Positions 7,028-15,763 of a DNA stretch of 64,000 nucleotides are shown here, one piece after another. This DNA is from an uncultured Verrucomicrobia subdivision 3 bacterium (GTDB lineage Bacteria; Verrucomicrobiota; Verrucomicrobiia; Limisphaerales; UBA11358), in the NCBI GenBank assembly GCA_903850425.1, contig CAINLR010000074.1, positions 37,981 to 101,980 of the forward strand. The letters run 5' to 3'. Both the position numbers and the translations under genes were made by a program. A model generated the notes under the pieces. It ran no database searches. It was not told the DNA's origin and saw nothing but the letters and a program-made list of their open reading frames with translations. The stretch's first letter is position 1. Every line of letters begins with the position of its first letter.

Positions 7028-8926
7028 TTATTTCACCACCGGCAGCATCCGCAGCGTGATCACGCCGCTGGAAATTTTGGAATCCAGCGCAATGCCCACG
7101 CGCACCGGCTGGCGCTTGGATTGCACCTCCGCGTCTAGTTTTTCCTGACGCCACTTGAACGCGCGACCCTGCGTGTCAATCATCACCCGCACCGTGCTGC
7201 CGCCATCGGAAATTTCCAGCGTGTCCGGGCCGGTGGATTTGATTTTGCCCCATGTTATCAATGCGGTTTCAAATGTTTGGGGCGTGGAAAACTTCACTTC
7301 ATCGCGCACTTCCAGCGCGGGCGTCTCGCCGCGCTGAAAAATAAAGGTGCGCTCCAACTGCTGCAAAGCCGGCACCGCGTAGGCGGAACGGAGATTGAGT
7401 TTGAACGTGTCCGCCGCGTCGGTGAAATTGGTTTCGAGAATGACGCCGCGTGCCTCCGCGCCGGTTTTTTGAAGTTGTCCCGCAATGACCGGCACGGCAT
7501 GACCGAAGGAATTCAGCACCGGGCTGTCGTAGCGATGCGCGCTAAACGTGCGCTTGGTATAGACTTCGCCGCCGGGATCGCACACGACCATGTTCGCGCC
7601 GGCCAATACACTGAAACTGCCGACGTCATTGTGGTTGTGTGGCTCGTTGTTATGGCCGCCTTTGAGAACCACGGCGAAGACGGATTTTGCCGCCGGCGCG
7701 TTGCGCGCGAGCACCACGCCGCCGCCCGCAAAAAAACTGCGCAGCGGACTGTCGTTGAAGGCCGCCAGTTTGCGGACGGCCGGCAGCTTGCCATCCAGAC
7801 TCGCCAGCATCAGCGTCATCGCCAGGTCTTTGCCATCGCCGAGCAGCCGGTGCGGGCCGGCCTCCAGCCCCAGCCGCGCGCAAACATAGGCGATGAGTGG
7901 CGCGCTGGGCTTGGCACCGGGCGGACAGTCGGAAATCGTCGGATAAATGCCAGGCAGAATTTCGCTGCGCCGGCAAAACAACGCCGGGGCAATCGCCCGG
8001 TCGTCGTCGAGCAAATCCAGTTTTCCACCGGTGGACTGCCGCAAAATTTCCGTCAACAAAATGAAGTGGCCATAACCGTAGTTCCAATAGCCGATCCCTT
8101 CGGCGCAATAACCGTCGGGCGTGAAGCCCGACAAAAAAAAGCGGATGCAATGCTCGCCGGCCGCCGCGAAGAAGGCCCGATCAGCGCGCGAATCCAGCAG
8201 TGTCAGCGCGGCAAAAACGGTGTTGCCCACGCACACGGAATTCCAGTTCATCGGTGCCCGCACCCAGAACGCCTCGGTCTGGCGGCCCTCGATCATGGCG
8301 CGAAACGGTTCCAACACGCGGCGCGAGATGTTCTCGCGAATCCGTTGCCGCGTGGCCGGCGACAGGCGGTCGCCCAGCACAAAATCCGCCTCGGCCAGTT
8401 CGGCGGCAAGACCGGTCGCACCGAGGTCGGGCACAACTTCTTCGCCGCGAAAATTCTTCAAGCCGCCGTCGTGCGCCGGCATCACCCAGGTTTTTTCCGC
8501 ACAGAGCGCGGCGATGGTGTTTTCCAGCGCGGGAAGAAAACGACCCCGGTTTTCAAACGCCTCGGCACTGGTGAATTGCGCGATGCGATTGCGCCGCTCG
8601 CTGGCCACGCGCTGCCAGTGGGTGCGATTGCCGGTTTGTGAGTATTCCAGAAACAAACTGTCCGGCTGCTCCGGCAAAGGTTGGGCAAGGGTTTCCTCCG
8701 CCCGAGCGATGACCTCGGCAAAACAATCATTCGTCGCGAGTCGCTGCCAGGCGGCGCGACTGGTGATCGGCCAGGCGAAGCCGGCGGGTTGCGCGGGCAG
8801 CCACGCGGCAAGCTGCTGAATGCGCCCCGCATCAAGCGTCTCTCCCGCGCGCCCGGCGAAACTGACAACGAGGCACAGAACGGACAACCACCAAGTTTGC
8901 GGGCGAAATGAAAAGAGAATTGGCAT
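7028..8926 (-). CDS. Secreted heparinase II/III-like protein
   Basis: 632 aa from the ATG at 8926. MPILFSFRPQTWWLSVLCLV...AGRA is a plausible signal peptide. A longer frame to 9019 would run into a palindromic repeat (copy B) and is rejected. The N-terminal two-thirds is alpha/alpha-toroid-like, with EGIGYWNYGYGHFILLTEIL. The C-terminal beta-sandwich has KGGHNNEPHNHNDVGSFSVL followed by DPGGEVYTKRTFSAHRYDS, the signature of Hep_II_III proteins that eliminate uronic-acid polysaccharides. The target glycan is unknown, and candidate catalytic residues are the Tyr and His of those motifs. It stands alone: the upstream side is a repeat cluster. Confidence 0.8.
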   Translation of the reverse strand: MPILFSFRPQTWWLSVLCLVVSFAGRAGETLDAGRIQQLAAWLPAQPAGFAWPITSRAAWQRLATNDCFAEVIARAEETLAQPLPEQPDSLFLEYSQTGNRTHWQRVASERRNRIAQFTSAEAFENRGRFLPALENTIAALCAEKTWVMPAHDGGLKNFRGEEVVPDLGATGLAAELAEADFVLGDRLSPATRQRIRENISRRVLEPFRAMIEGRQTEAFWVRAPMNWNSVCVGNTVFAALTLLDSRADRAFFAAAGEHCIRFFLSGFTPDGYCAEGIGYWNYGYGHFILLTEILRQSTGGKLDLLDDDRAIAPALFCRRSEILPGIYPTISDCPPGAKPSAPLIAYVCARLGLEAGPHRLLGDGKDLAMTLMLASLDGKLPAVRKLAAFNDSPLRSFFAGGGVVLARNAPAAKSVFAVVLKGGHNNEPHNHNDVGSFSVLAGANMVVCDPGGEVYTKRTFSAHRYDSPVLNSFGHAVPVIAGQLQKTGAEARGVILETNFTDAADTFKLNLRSAYAVPALQQLERTFIFQRGETPALEVRDEVKFSTPQTFETALITWGKIKSTGPDTLEISDGGSTVRVMIDTQGRAFKWRQEKLDAEVQSKRQPVRVGIALDSKISSGVITLRMLPVVK

Positions 8927-8993
8927 GGGTAGAATTGCCGAGACAGACGCCGGGGTAATGTTGGAGGTTACTGGATTGGCCACCATCATTTTT

Positions 8994-9068
8994 GTAGGAG
9001 ACGAGGTGACAAGTCTCAAACTAAAAACTGGGGGCGGAATATTTGAGACTCCTCGCGTCGTCTCCTAC
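8994..9068. repeat. Dispersed palindromic repeat, copy B
   Basis: The left arm GTAGGAGACGAGGTGACAAG... (8994-9020) and right arm (9042-9068) are near-perfect reverse complements ending in AGTCTCAAA at the loop side. The 21-bp centre is unrelated to that of copy A. The terminal inverted repeats and short core are MITE- or REP-like. Confidence 0.8.
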
Positions 9069-9137
9069 GAGTTAGTTTGGAATGGGGAGCGCGCCCGTCC
9101 CGGTGGCCGTTTCCGGCGGCGCGCAGCTTCCCCTGAA

Positions 9138-9300
9138 AATAGCCCAGCCATTCATGGCTGGGACTCATGGTCGGCAATTTCCCAAAGTCCCGTCCCGGGA
9201 CGAAAGGTGCTTGCACACGGCCACCCTGCTCTTCTGCCGTCCCTCGCGGGACTTTTTCATTTGGTTGACGCCTGCCCCAGCCATGAATGGCTGGGCTATT
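9138..9300. repeat. Element with perfect 25-bp terminal inverted repeats
   Basis: 9138-9162 (AATAGCCCAGCCATTCATGG...) is the exact reverse complement of 9276-9300. The arms themselves contain the palindrome CCAGCCAT. The 113-bp interior has no convincing gene. I recall peptides such as QPFMAG and SHEWLG as translations of this repeat in Verrucomicrobia. It looks like a non-autonomous mobile element. Confidence 0.8.
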
Positions 9301-9361
9301 ATCATCGCCTCGCTCCGCACCCCGTGCCCGCAGCCGTTGATTTCACCCCGGTAAATTTTTA

Positions 9362-9446
9362 ACGCAAAGGCGCAAAGGCACAGAGGCGCAAAGGTCTTGG
9401 CAGACGGCCACCCTTCTCCGCGTCTTGGCGTCTTGGCGTCTTGGCG
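9362..9446. repeat. Simple GCAAAGGC / CTTGGCGT direct repeats
   Basis: Near-tandem copies of GCAAAGGCGCAAAGG-type units (9364-9392) are followed by a threefold CTTGGCGT repeat (about 9423-9446). This resembles low-complexity intergenic repeats of environmental Verrucomicrobia. No coding signal. Confidence 0.55.
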
Positions 9447-9484
9447 TTTAATTTTGTCTCCCGCCAAAGCGCCAGAGGGCTGGC

Positions 9485-9547
9485 GCACTCCAGGACGCTG
9501 CGCGCGGTTTGGGAATCCTCGGTCAACGCGCCAGCGTCGTGGAGTGC
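9485..9547. repeat. Imperfect inverted repeat (GCACTCCA family)
   Basis: GCACTCCAGGACGCTG (9485-9500) pairs with CAGCGTCGTGGAGTGC (9532-9547), 15 of 16 positions. Flanking bases read GGTGGCCCTCCACCGC, another short palindrome. It is a different repeat family from the neighbours. Confidence 0.65.
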
Positions 9548-9710
9548 GGTGGCCCTCCACCGCTTTTTCATCGCGCCCGCAACCCGCCGATAATTTCCAA
9601 CGCCCTTGGCTCCGTTCGTCCCGGTTGTCGTTTGGGGCGGCGTTGGCGGGCGTTATCCGGCAAAAACTGTCTCTTTGGCATAATTTTCTGAAAACAAGTC
9701 GGTTCCAACG

Positions 9711-9921
9711 CTGCACAAGGCGTCCGACCGGCTGCACAAGCCGTCCGGAGCATTTCACAAGGCGTCCGACGGGCTGCACACGGTCGCCGACTGGCTGCAC
9801 AAGGTGTCCGGCCGGTTGCACAAAGCGGCCGCAGGATGGCACCGGGCGTCCGGGCGTTTGCACACCGGTTTTCACTGCGTTGCACACGCGGGCCGATGGG
9901 TTGCACACGGTCGCCGATGCA
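9711..9921. repeat. Tandem array of ten ~21-bp units downstream of secA
   Basis: Units begin at 9711, 9732, 9753, 9774, 9795, 9816, 9837, 9858, 9880 and 9901. All are 21 bp except one of 22. The consensus is YTGCACAAGGCGTCCGACGG, and most units differ at several positions. There are no unique spacers, so it is not a CRISPR. A 21-bp period keeps frame: on the plus strand it reads as heptads LHKASDR, LHKPSGA, FHKASDG, LHTVADW, LHKVSGR. That frame has a stop at 9681 and no start codon before the array, so it is not called as a gene. Confidence 0.85.
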
Positions 9922-9979
9922 GAAGCAGTGCAGGCCCAGCGCAGTTTCAAACCAGCGGAGGCCGCCGCCGGCCGGGCGA

Positions 9980-10011
9980 AGAAAGAAGGCGGCTTGCTCG
10001 CGCAAGCCGCC
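9980..10011 (-). terminator. Intrinsic terminator of secA
   Basis: On the minus strand, GGCGGCTTGC, loop GCGA and GCAAGCCGCC form a perfect 10-bp stem (9988-9997 with 10002-10011), followed by a pyrimidine/T-rich tail (CTTCTTTC). It lies 22 bp past the secA stop, as expected. Confidence 0.85.
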
Positions 10012-10032
10012 ACGGCCCAAAAACTGATCGGC

Positions 10033-13000
10033 CTATTTGCCGCAGCAGTTCTTGAATTTCTTGCCGCTGCCGCAGGGACACGGATCGTTGCGGCCGACTT
10101 TCGGCCCGGTGCGCGCGGGCTTGGCCTTGGCCTGGGCTTCGGCGGCCTGGGCGGCTTCGCTGACCACGTCGCTGGCCCGGGGTTTGCCGCTGGCGGCAGC
10201 GCCGCCGCCGGTGCCCGTGCTGGTGCCGCCAAACGCACTGGTATTCTGGTGCAGCGTCTGTTGCGGCGCGTTGCGGAGGAAATTTTCAAACGCCAGCAGG
10301 CTCGACGCGCTGCGGAAGACGTTGTGACAGATTTCCGTTTTGACGCTGACCATCAGTTCGTCGAAAATCTTGAACGCCTCGGCCTTGTATTCCAGCAGCG
10401 GATCGCGCTGGCCATGCGCCCGCAGACCGATGCTGTAGCGCAGGCTGTCCATCTCGTAAAGATGCTCCTGCCACAACTTATCAATCGCGCTCAAAATCGT
10501 GTAGCGCTCGACGGTGGCCAGTTTCTCCGGTTCCTCGAAGCTCACTTTTAATTCGTAAGCCTTGCGGATGCTGTCGCTGATGAAATTGCAGACGCCAAAT
10601 TGTTCCGGCGTCAAGCCGTCGAACAACGAGTCTTTCACCGGCGCTTCCTTGCCGGACTCGCCGGCCTTCACGATTTCGCCTTCGGGCATGCCGAGCGGGA
10701 AATTCAAATTCACCCAGTCGGTCAAACCGCGAATCCGCCACTCGCGCGGGCCGGCGTCGGCGCTGGTGAACTCCTCCACCTTCAAAATCACCACTTCCTC
10801 GATGATGTCCATCAGGCGGTCGCGCACGTCGTCGCTGCTGAGAATCTCGTTGCGGAAGCCGTAGATGACTTCGCGCTGCTTGTTCATCACGTCATCGTAT
10901 TCGAGCGTGCGTTTGCGCTGCTGGAAATTATGCTGTTCGACTTTCTTCTGCGCGCTCTGGATGGACCAGTTGAGCCAGCGATGATGCAGTTCCTCGCCTT
11001 CTTCCAGACCCATGCCTTCCATCATTTTTACAATGCGATCCGAGCCAAACAAACGCATGAGATCGTCTTCGAGCGAAATGAAAAAGTGCGACGAACCCGG
11101 ATCGCCCTGGCGCGAACAGCGACCGCGCAACTGCCGGTCAATGCGCCGTGATTCGTGGCGTTCCGTGCCGAGCACATGCAAGCCGCCGACTTTCGTGACG
11201 CCCTCGCCCAGTTTGATGTCCGTGCCGCGCCCCGCCATGTTCGTGGCGATGGTGATCGCGCCGCGCTGGCCGGCGCGGGCGACAATTTCCGCTTCCTGCT
11301 CGTGATATTTTGCGTTGAGGACGGAATGAATCAACCCTTCCTTTTTCAACATGCGCGAGAGCATTTCGCTGGTCTCGACAGAAATGGTGCCGACCAGCAC
11401 CGGCCGACCTTGCGCGTGCAAGGCGGCGATTTCCTTGACAACGGCGTTGAATTTCTCGCGCCGCGTTTTATAGACCGAGTCGTTGGCGTCCTTGCGGATG
11501 TTCGGCTGGTTCGTGGGAATCGTCAGCACGCCGAGCTTGTAGATGTCGAAAAATTCCGCCGCTTCCGTTTCCGCCGTGCCAGTCATGCCCGCGAGCTTGT
11601 GGTAAAGGCGGAAATAATTCTGGATCGTGATCGTCGCGAGCGTCTGCGTCTCGCGTTCGATGGCCACGTTTTCCTTCGCTTCGACGGCTTGATGCAAGCC
11701 ATCGCTCCAGCGGCGTCCGGCCATCAAGCGGCCCGTGTGCTGATCCACGATGACCACTTTGTTTTCCTGAATGACATATTCCACGTCGAGCTGGTAAAGG
11801 CTGTAAGCCTTGAGCAATTGCGAGATGGCGTGCATCTTCTGCGCCTTCACCTCGAAGTCGGACTGCAACTTCGTTTTAATCTCCAGCCGCTTGCGCGCGT
11901 CGGTTTCAGGACCGGCGTCCACGTCGTGCAACTGCGTGTTCAAATCCGGCAGCACAAACGCGTCCGGGTCCTGCGGGCTGACGTAATTGCGCCCCTTCTC
12001 GGTCAAATCGGCCTCGTGGCTCTTCTCGTCCATCGCGAAGAGCAATTCTTCCTTCTCCCTATAAAGGTCCACCTTCTTCTGGTCCTTGTGCAGTTCCAAC
12101 TCCGCCTGATTCATCATCTTGAGGTTTTCCGGATTCTCCAGGATTTTCATCAAGGCTTCCGAACGCGGCTGGCCGGTTTTGACGCGGAAGAGCAGCAGCC
12201 CGATTTCTTTTTCAAGCGCGCCGGCATCTTTCACATTTGAGCCATCGGCCGGATGCAGCTTCTTGAGGAGTTCGCCCGCCTCGTTCAAGAAGCGGGTGCA
12301 TAACCGTTCCTGCGCGCGGACCAACCCTTCCACGGTCGGTTTCCACTGCGCGTATTGTTCATCGAACGTGCGCACGGCGGGACCGCTGATGATCAGGGGC
12401 GTGCGTGCTTCATCAATCAGAATGGAATCCACTTCGTCCACAATGGCGAAGTAATGCCCGCGCTGGACCTGCTCTTCCTTGCGCGACGCCATGCCGTTGT
12501 CGCGGAGATAATCGAAGCCGAATTCGGAGTTCGTGCCGTAAGTGATGTCGCACTGATACTGCTCGCGACGAACCGGCGGCGGCTGGTCGTGCAAAATGAC
12601 GCCGACCGAAAGCCCGAGAAATTTATAGACGGCACCCATCCATTCCGAATCGCGCGCGGCGAGGTAATCATTCACGGTCACGACGTGGACGCCGCGACCG
12701 GTGATCGCATTAAGATAAACCGGCAGCGTGCCGACGAGCGTTTTGCCTTCGCCGGTGGCCATTTCCGCGATGCGCCCGTTGTGCAGGCCATAGCCGCCGA
12801 CCAACTGCACGTCAAACGGCACCATTTCCCAGCGGATGGGATGGCCGCGCACGATGACATCCTGCCCGCACAAACGGCGACAGGTGTTTTTGACCACGGC
12901 GAACGCTTCCGGCAAAATTTCGTTGAGCTTGCGGGCGAGTTCGTCGTTGTCTGCGATCAGGGAAAGCTCGGCTTTCCACGCCGCCGTCTTGGCGCGCAGA

Positions 13001-13119
13001 TCATCATCGGACAGCTTTTGCAGTCCGGCCTCGATTTCGTTGATTCGGCCGACCATCGGACGAATCTTCTTCACATCCCGGTCGTTTTTCGACGGAAAAA
13101 TCTTTCTGAACAAATTCAC
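10033..13119 (-). CDS. secA: Preprotein translocase ATPase SecA
   Basis: 1,028 aa motor of Sec export. The NBD1 Walker A is MATGEGKT (M120-T127) and Walker B/DEAD-like box is D228-E-V-D231. NBD2 carries TNMAGRGTDI and QLRGRCSRQGDPGSS. The C-terminal zinc motif is CPCGSGKKFKNCC, binding SecB or ribosomes in relatives. It is about 130 residues longer than the E. coli protein. Much of the excess lies between residues ~270 and 400, a charged insertion seen in related phyla from memory. Residues ~960-1000 form a Gly/Ala/Thr-rich linker. It is monocistronic by appearance, with a strong terminator at 9980-10011. Confidence 0.97.
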   Translation of the reverse strand: MNLFRKIFPSKNDRDVKKIRPMVGRINEIEAGLQKLSDDDLRAKTAAWKAELSLIADNDELARKLNEILPEAFAVVKNTCRRLCGQDVIVRGHPIRWEMVPFDVQLVGGYGLHNGRIAEMATGEGKTLVGTLPVYLNAITGRGVHVVTVNDYLAARDSEWMGAVYKFLGLSVGVILHDQPPPVRREQYQCDITYGTNSEFGFDYLRDNGMASRKEEQVQRGHYFAIVDEVDSILIDEARTPLIISGPAVRTFDEQYAQWKPTVEGLVRAQERLCTRFLNEAGELLKKLHPADGSNVKDAGALEKEIGLLLFRVKTGQPRSEALMKILENPENLKMMNQAELELHKDQKKVDLYREKEELLFAMDEKSHEADLTEKGRNYVSPQDPDAFVLPDLNTQLHDVDAGPETDARKRLEIKTKLQSDFEVKAQKMHAISQLLKAYSLYQLDVEYVIQENKVVIVDQHTGRLMAGRRWSDGLHQAVEAKENVAIERETQTLATITIQNYFRLYHKLAGMTGTAETEAAEFFDIYKLGVLTIPTNQPNIRKDANDSVYKTRREKFNAVVKEIAALHAQGRPVLVGTISVETSEMLSRMLKKEGLIHSVLNAKYHEQEAEIVARAGQRGAITIATNMAGRGTDIKLGEGVTKVGGLHVLGTERHESRRIDRQLRGRCSRQGDPGSSHFFISLEDDLMRLFGSDRIVKMMEGMGLEEGEELHHRWLNWSIQSAQKKVEQHNFQQRKRTLEYDDVMNKQREVIYGFRNEILSSDDVRDRLMDIIEEVVILKVEEFTSADAGPREWRIRGLTDWVNLNFPLGMPEGEIVKAGESGKEAPVKDSLFDGLTPEQFGVCNFISDSIRKAYELKVSFEEPEKLATVERYTILSAIDKLWQEHLYEMDSLRYSIGLRAHGQRDPLLEYKAEAFKIFDELMVSVKTEICHNVFRSASSLLAFENFLRNAPQQTLHQNTSAFGGTSTGTGGGAAASGKPRASDVVSEAAQAAEAQAKAKPARTGPKVGRNDPCPCGSGKKFKNCCGK

Positions 13120-13203
13120 AATAATCCTTCAATGGTTACAAAATGAAGGGATACGCTACGCGAGCCGGCGCAGAGCGTCAAAGCGAATCGGGAAAGTTTT
13201 CGG

Positions 13204-13515
13204 TCAGGCCACCGCGCGCAGGCCGAGCATGGCCTCCGGGCGCGGCGCGGCTTTACGCACCACCAAGGCCGCGCGTTTGGTGTTTTCGGAAATGATCTGC
13301 AAGTCGGGCCGCAAGGCGGGATTGTCGCCATGCTTGAGCATCATCCGCTCGGCGTAACCTTGGATGATGGTGAGGATGTTGTTCAGATCATGCGCGACTT
13401 CGCGGCTGATCTGACGGGAAGGTTCCGGCCACGCTTGCCTTGCGGGCTGGGGGGCCACCGATGCCGGCTCGAGAGTCGGCATCATTTTTTGATAAATGGT
13501 TTCGAGCGATGACAT
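13204..13515 (-). CDS. Orphan histidine-kinase DHp (HisKA) domain protein
   Basis: 103 aa from the ATG at 13515. Residues about 35-95 read ISREVAHDLNNILTIIQGYA, then ISENTKRAALVV, matching the H-box of ATPase-less hybrid kinases (H42 in AHDLNN). No HATPase catalytic domain follows: the stop comes right after the second DHp helix. It could be a phosphotransfer or dimerisation module, a decoy partner, or a truncated kinase. It sits between secA and an L,D-transpeptidase with no response regulator nearby. Confidence 0.6.
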   Translation of the reverse strand: MSSLETIYQKMMPTLEPASVAPQPARQAWPEPSRQISREVAHDLNNILTIIQGYAERMMLKHGDNPALRPDLQIISENTKRAALVVRKAAPRPEAMLGLRAVA

Positions 13516-13689
13516 GGTGACCACGGAAAAGCAGTTACTGCGCCATCAAGAAAAAGCCCTGTTTTCGGAGCCCTCTCATTTGTCCTCGGCTGCAAACGTC
13601 CAAAATAATTTCCCCCTGTTCCAAACCAAGACAGCAAAAGAACCTGAGAAAGCACCTGACGGTCCACGTCGCCAGGTCAGCGTGAAACC

Positions 13690-14922
13690 TCAAGGCACCA
13701 CTTCCACCGGCAAACCAATCCAGACGAGTTTCAGCAGATAAGCCGCGTCCCAGTTCGCCAACCGGAAACAACCGTGCGATTCCGTGCGCCCGACTTGCTC
13801 CGGGCCAGGCGTGCCGTGCAGGCCATAACCTGGTTTGTCCAAGCCCATCCACGCGACGCCGACCGGATTGTTCGGCCCCGGCGGCAGAATCAATTTATGC
13901 CCGATGGCCTGCGCTTCGGGCGATTCCGGAAACACTGCGGGATCAAAGGTGTAATTGGGATTCGGCGCGACCACCGCAACGTGCAGTTCGCCGATGGGAC
14001 GCTTTTCCACCTTCGCCGCGATGCTGCAAGGAAAGTGTGCCAGCAAATTGGTTTCCACATCGAATGCCTCCAGAAACTTTCCAGACAAGTGAATGATCAC
14101 GAACGCCGCCCGGCCCTGCGGCTCGGGATACCTGACGTCGGGAATCTTCAAAATGGTGCCCGCCGCCACGCTCGTCCAGAACACGTCCGGATTTAATTTT
14201 TGAATCAGCAGCGGATGGGCATGCGCGTTTTCTGCGACGAGTTCCAAAACGGATTCGTAATCCAGCGCCGACTGTTCGGATTTCGCCACCCAGGTTTTCC
14301 CAATCGGCTGCAACCGCGCGAGATCGTTCGTCGTCACCGTGTAGGTCGTAAACAGGGGCACATCCAGGGTGAGCCGGGCTTTTGTGTTGGTATTTAGAAC
14401 GCCCGTGTCAGTCAGGTTTTGTGAGCGTTGAAAGGCCGCGATGGCCGCCCGCGTCTGCGAACCCATCGCCCCGTCAATGGAACCTGGCGAAATCGTGTGC
14501 CGCGCCAAGGCCACCTGCGCCTCCAGCACGTCGCGAACTGGCAGCGAAAAATCGGGGGCTTTCTCAAGCACTTTTTCGGGCAAAGGCAGCGGCGCTTTTT
14601 CCAGCACCGCTGCCGGCACCTTTTCGGGCACGACCACGCGCGCCGGATTGGTGTTCAGAACCAAGGGTGGCGGCACAGGCAAAACGGCGGCCAAAGGCTT
14701 TGGTTGGGCCGGCGGCCGGGATTCGACGAGTGGAGGTTGGCTGACGACCGACACGGTTGGCTTCGCCGCCGGAACGGGCCGGGCCGGTGTTTTTTTTGCG
14801 GCGTGTTCCTGCCGCCACCACCACCAGCCGGTGCCGGCAAGGATGAGCAACAGCAACAGCACGGCCAGAAAATCCCCGCCGCGTTGACGGCGCTTGGATG
14901 ACGATTTATTCAACTGCGGCAC
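13690..14922 (-). CDS. L,D-transpeptidase with peptidoglycan-binding domain
   Basis: 410 aa. It has a basic N-terminus, then a membrane anchor (FLAVLLLLLILAGTGWWWW, residues ~18-36) and a Pro/Val/Lys-rich periplasmic linker to ~130. A PG_binding_1-like domain follows (SPGSIDGAMGSQTRAAIAAF), then a LysM-like segment ending TILKIPDV. The YkuD catalytic domain has H369 in LHGTPG and SHGC with nucleophile C385 (TESHGCFRLANWDA). It would form 3-3 crosslinks in peptidoglycan or attach proteins to it. All catalytic residues are present. Confidence 0.9.
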   Translation of the reverse strand: MPQLNKSSSKRRQRGGDFLAVLLLLLILAGTGWWWWRQEHAAKKTPARPVPAAKPTVSVVSQPPLVESRPPAQPKPLAAVLPVPPPLVLNTNPARVVVPEKVPAAVLEKAPLPLPEKVLEKAPDFSLPVRDVLEAQVALARHTISPGSIDGAMGSQTRAAIAAFQRSQNLTDTGVLNTNTKARLTLDVPLFTTYTVTTNDLARLQPIGKTWVAKSEQSALDYESVLELVAENAHAHPLLIQKLNPDVFWTSVAAGTILKIPDVRYPEPQGRAAFVIIHLSGKFLEAFDVETNLLAHFPCSIAAKVEKRPIGELHVAVVAPNPNYTFDPAVFPESPEAQAIGHKLILPPGPNNPVGVAWMGLDKPGYGLHGTPGPEQVGRTESHGCFRLANWDAAYLLKLVWIGLPVEVVP

Positions 14923-14968
14923 GGCTCCAGTTTAGCCGCGCGGGCCGGTCCGCCAAGTTTCAATTCCA

Positions 14969-15661
14969 TCAGCCCAAACGCAGCACGGCATCCCCGATAA
15001 GGCGCGCGGCGTTGTCATAACCAACGCGACTGGTGTTGAGAATGACATGATAATTCAACGGGTCGTTGATGTCGGCGTTGAAATACGTTTTCAGATAGCG
15101 GGCGCGGGCCTGCTCCTCGTCCAGACAAAAATGCCGCGCCGCCGCCGGCGATTTGTGTTCATCGTGACAGATGCGTTCGATGCGATCTTCCAGCGGGGCC
15201 ACAAGGCGGACGTGCAGGACGTGCGGCAGTTTCGCGGTGACGATGTTCCCGGCGCGGCCGATAAGAATCACCCCGCCCAGTTCCGCCAGCCGCAGCATCG
15301 TCTCGGCGGTCTGTTGGACAACTTTTTGCGCTGGCGGATGCACGCCGAAAATATCGGCCAGCGTGTCCTCCAGTTGCGACGCCCGATCCTCTGGCAGAAA
15401 CTGGGCGAGATACTTCGGCAAATTGTGATCGGCCAGCACCTTGTCCATGAGTTCGCGATCAAACACCGTCCACGCAACCCCGTCCGGTGGCGCGTGCTGC
15501 TGGAGATACCTGGTCAGTTTCTCCGCCACCAGCACCGCGCCGCACCCCGCCTGACGCGAAATGGTTACCGCCCGGCGGACACTGGTGGGCGCGGGGCCAT
15601 GCGCCGCCGGCGTGGTTTGACTGCTGATAAAGGAGAGACAACGGTCAAGACTGGCGTTCAT
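14969..15661 (-). CDS. Cytidylate kinase-like family protein
   Basis: 230 aa from the ATG at 15661 (AAAGGTG upstream; an ATG one codon earlier is possible). The core VTISRQAGCGAVLVAEKL is a degenerate P-loop typical of the Cytidylate_kin_2 group, not a full GxxxxGKS/T. DRELMDKV, GVILIGRAGNIV, LPHVLHVRLVAPLEDRI and NYHVILNTSRVGYDNAA complete the family pattern. True substrates are not established for this group, so it should not be named cmk. Confidence 0.75.
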   Translation of the reverse strand: MNASLDRCLSFISSQTTPAAHGPAPTSVRRAVTISRQAGCGAVLVAEKLTRYLQQHAPPDGVAWTVFDRELMDKVLADHNLPKYLAQFLPEDRASQLEDTLADIFGVHPPAQKVVQQTAETMLRLAELGGVILIGRAGNIVTAKLPHVLHVRLVAPLEDRIERICHDEHKSPAAARHFCLDEEQARARYLKTYFNADINDPLNYHVILNTSRVGYDNAARLIGDAVLRLG

Positions 15662-15763
15662 CATAAATCACCTTTCGTTTGAATGACTTACCATACGCCC
15701 GCCGGTTCAAAAAAAGCAAGCCACGGATGGTGATTTGCACCGGGCTAATGTTGAAGATTACAC

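Noticed and set aside
9138..9300. Insertion sequence
   Set aside because: Perfect inverted repeats are present, but the 113-bp interior cannot encode a transposase; at most a non-autonomous element.
9711..9921. CRISPR array
   Set aside because: Units follow one another with no spacers, diverge from each other, and no cas genes are present.
9165..10289. Long minus-strand open frame (374 codons) across the 21-bp array and the secA 3' end
   Set aside because: It overlaps secA on the same strand in another frame, spans the secA terminator and the repeat nest, and its composition (Pro/Arg/Ala) is that of a GC-rich shadow frame.
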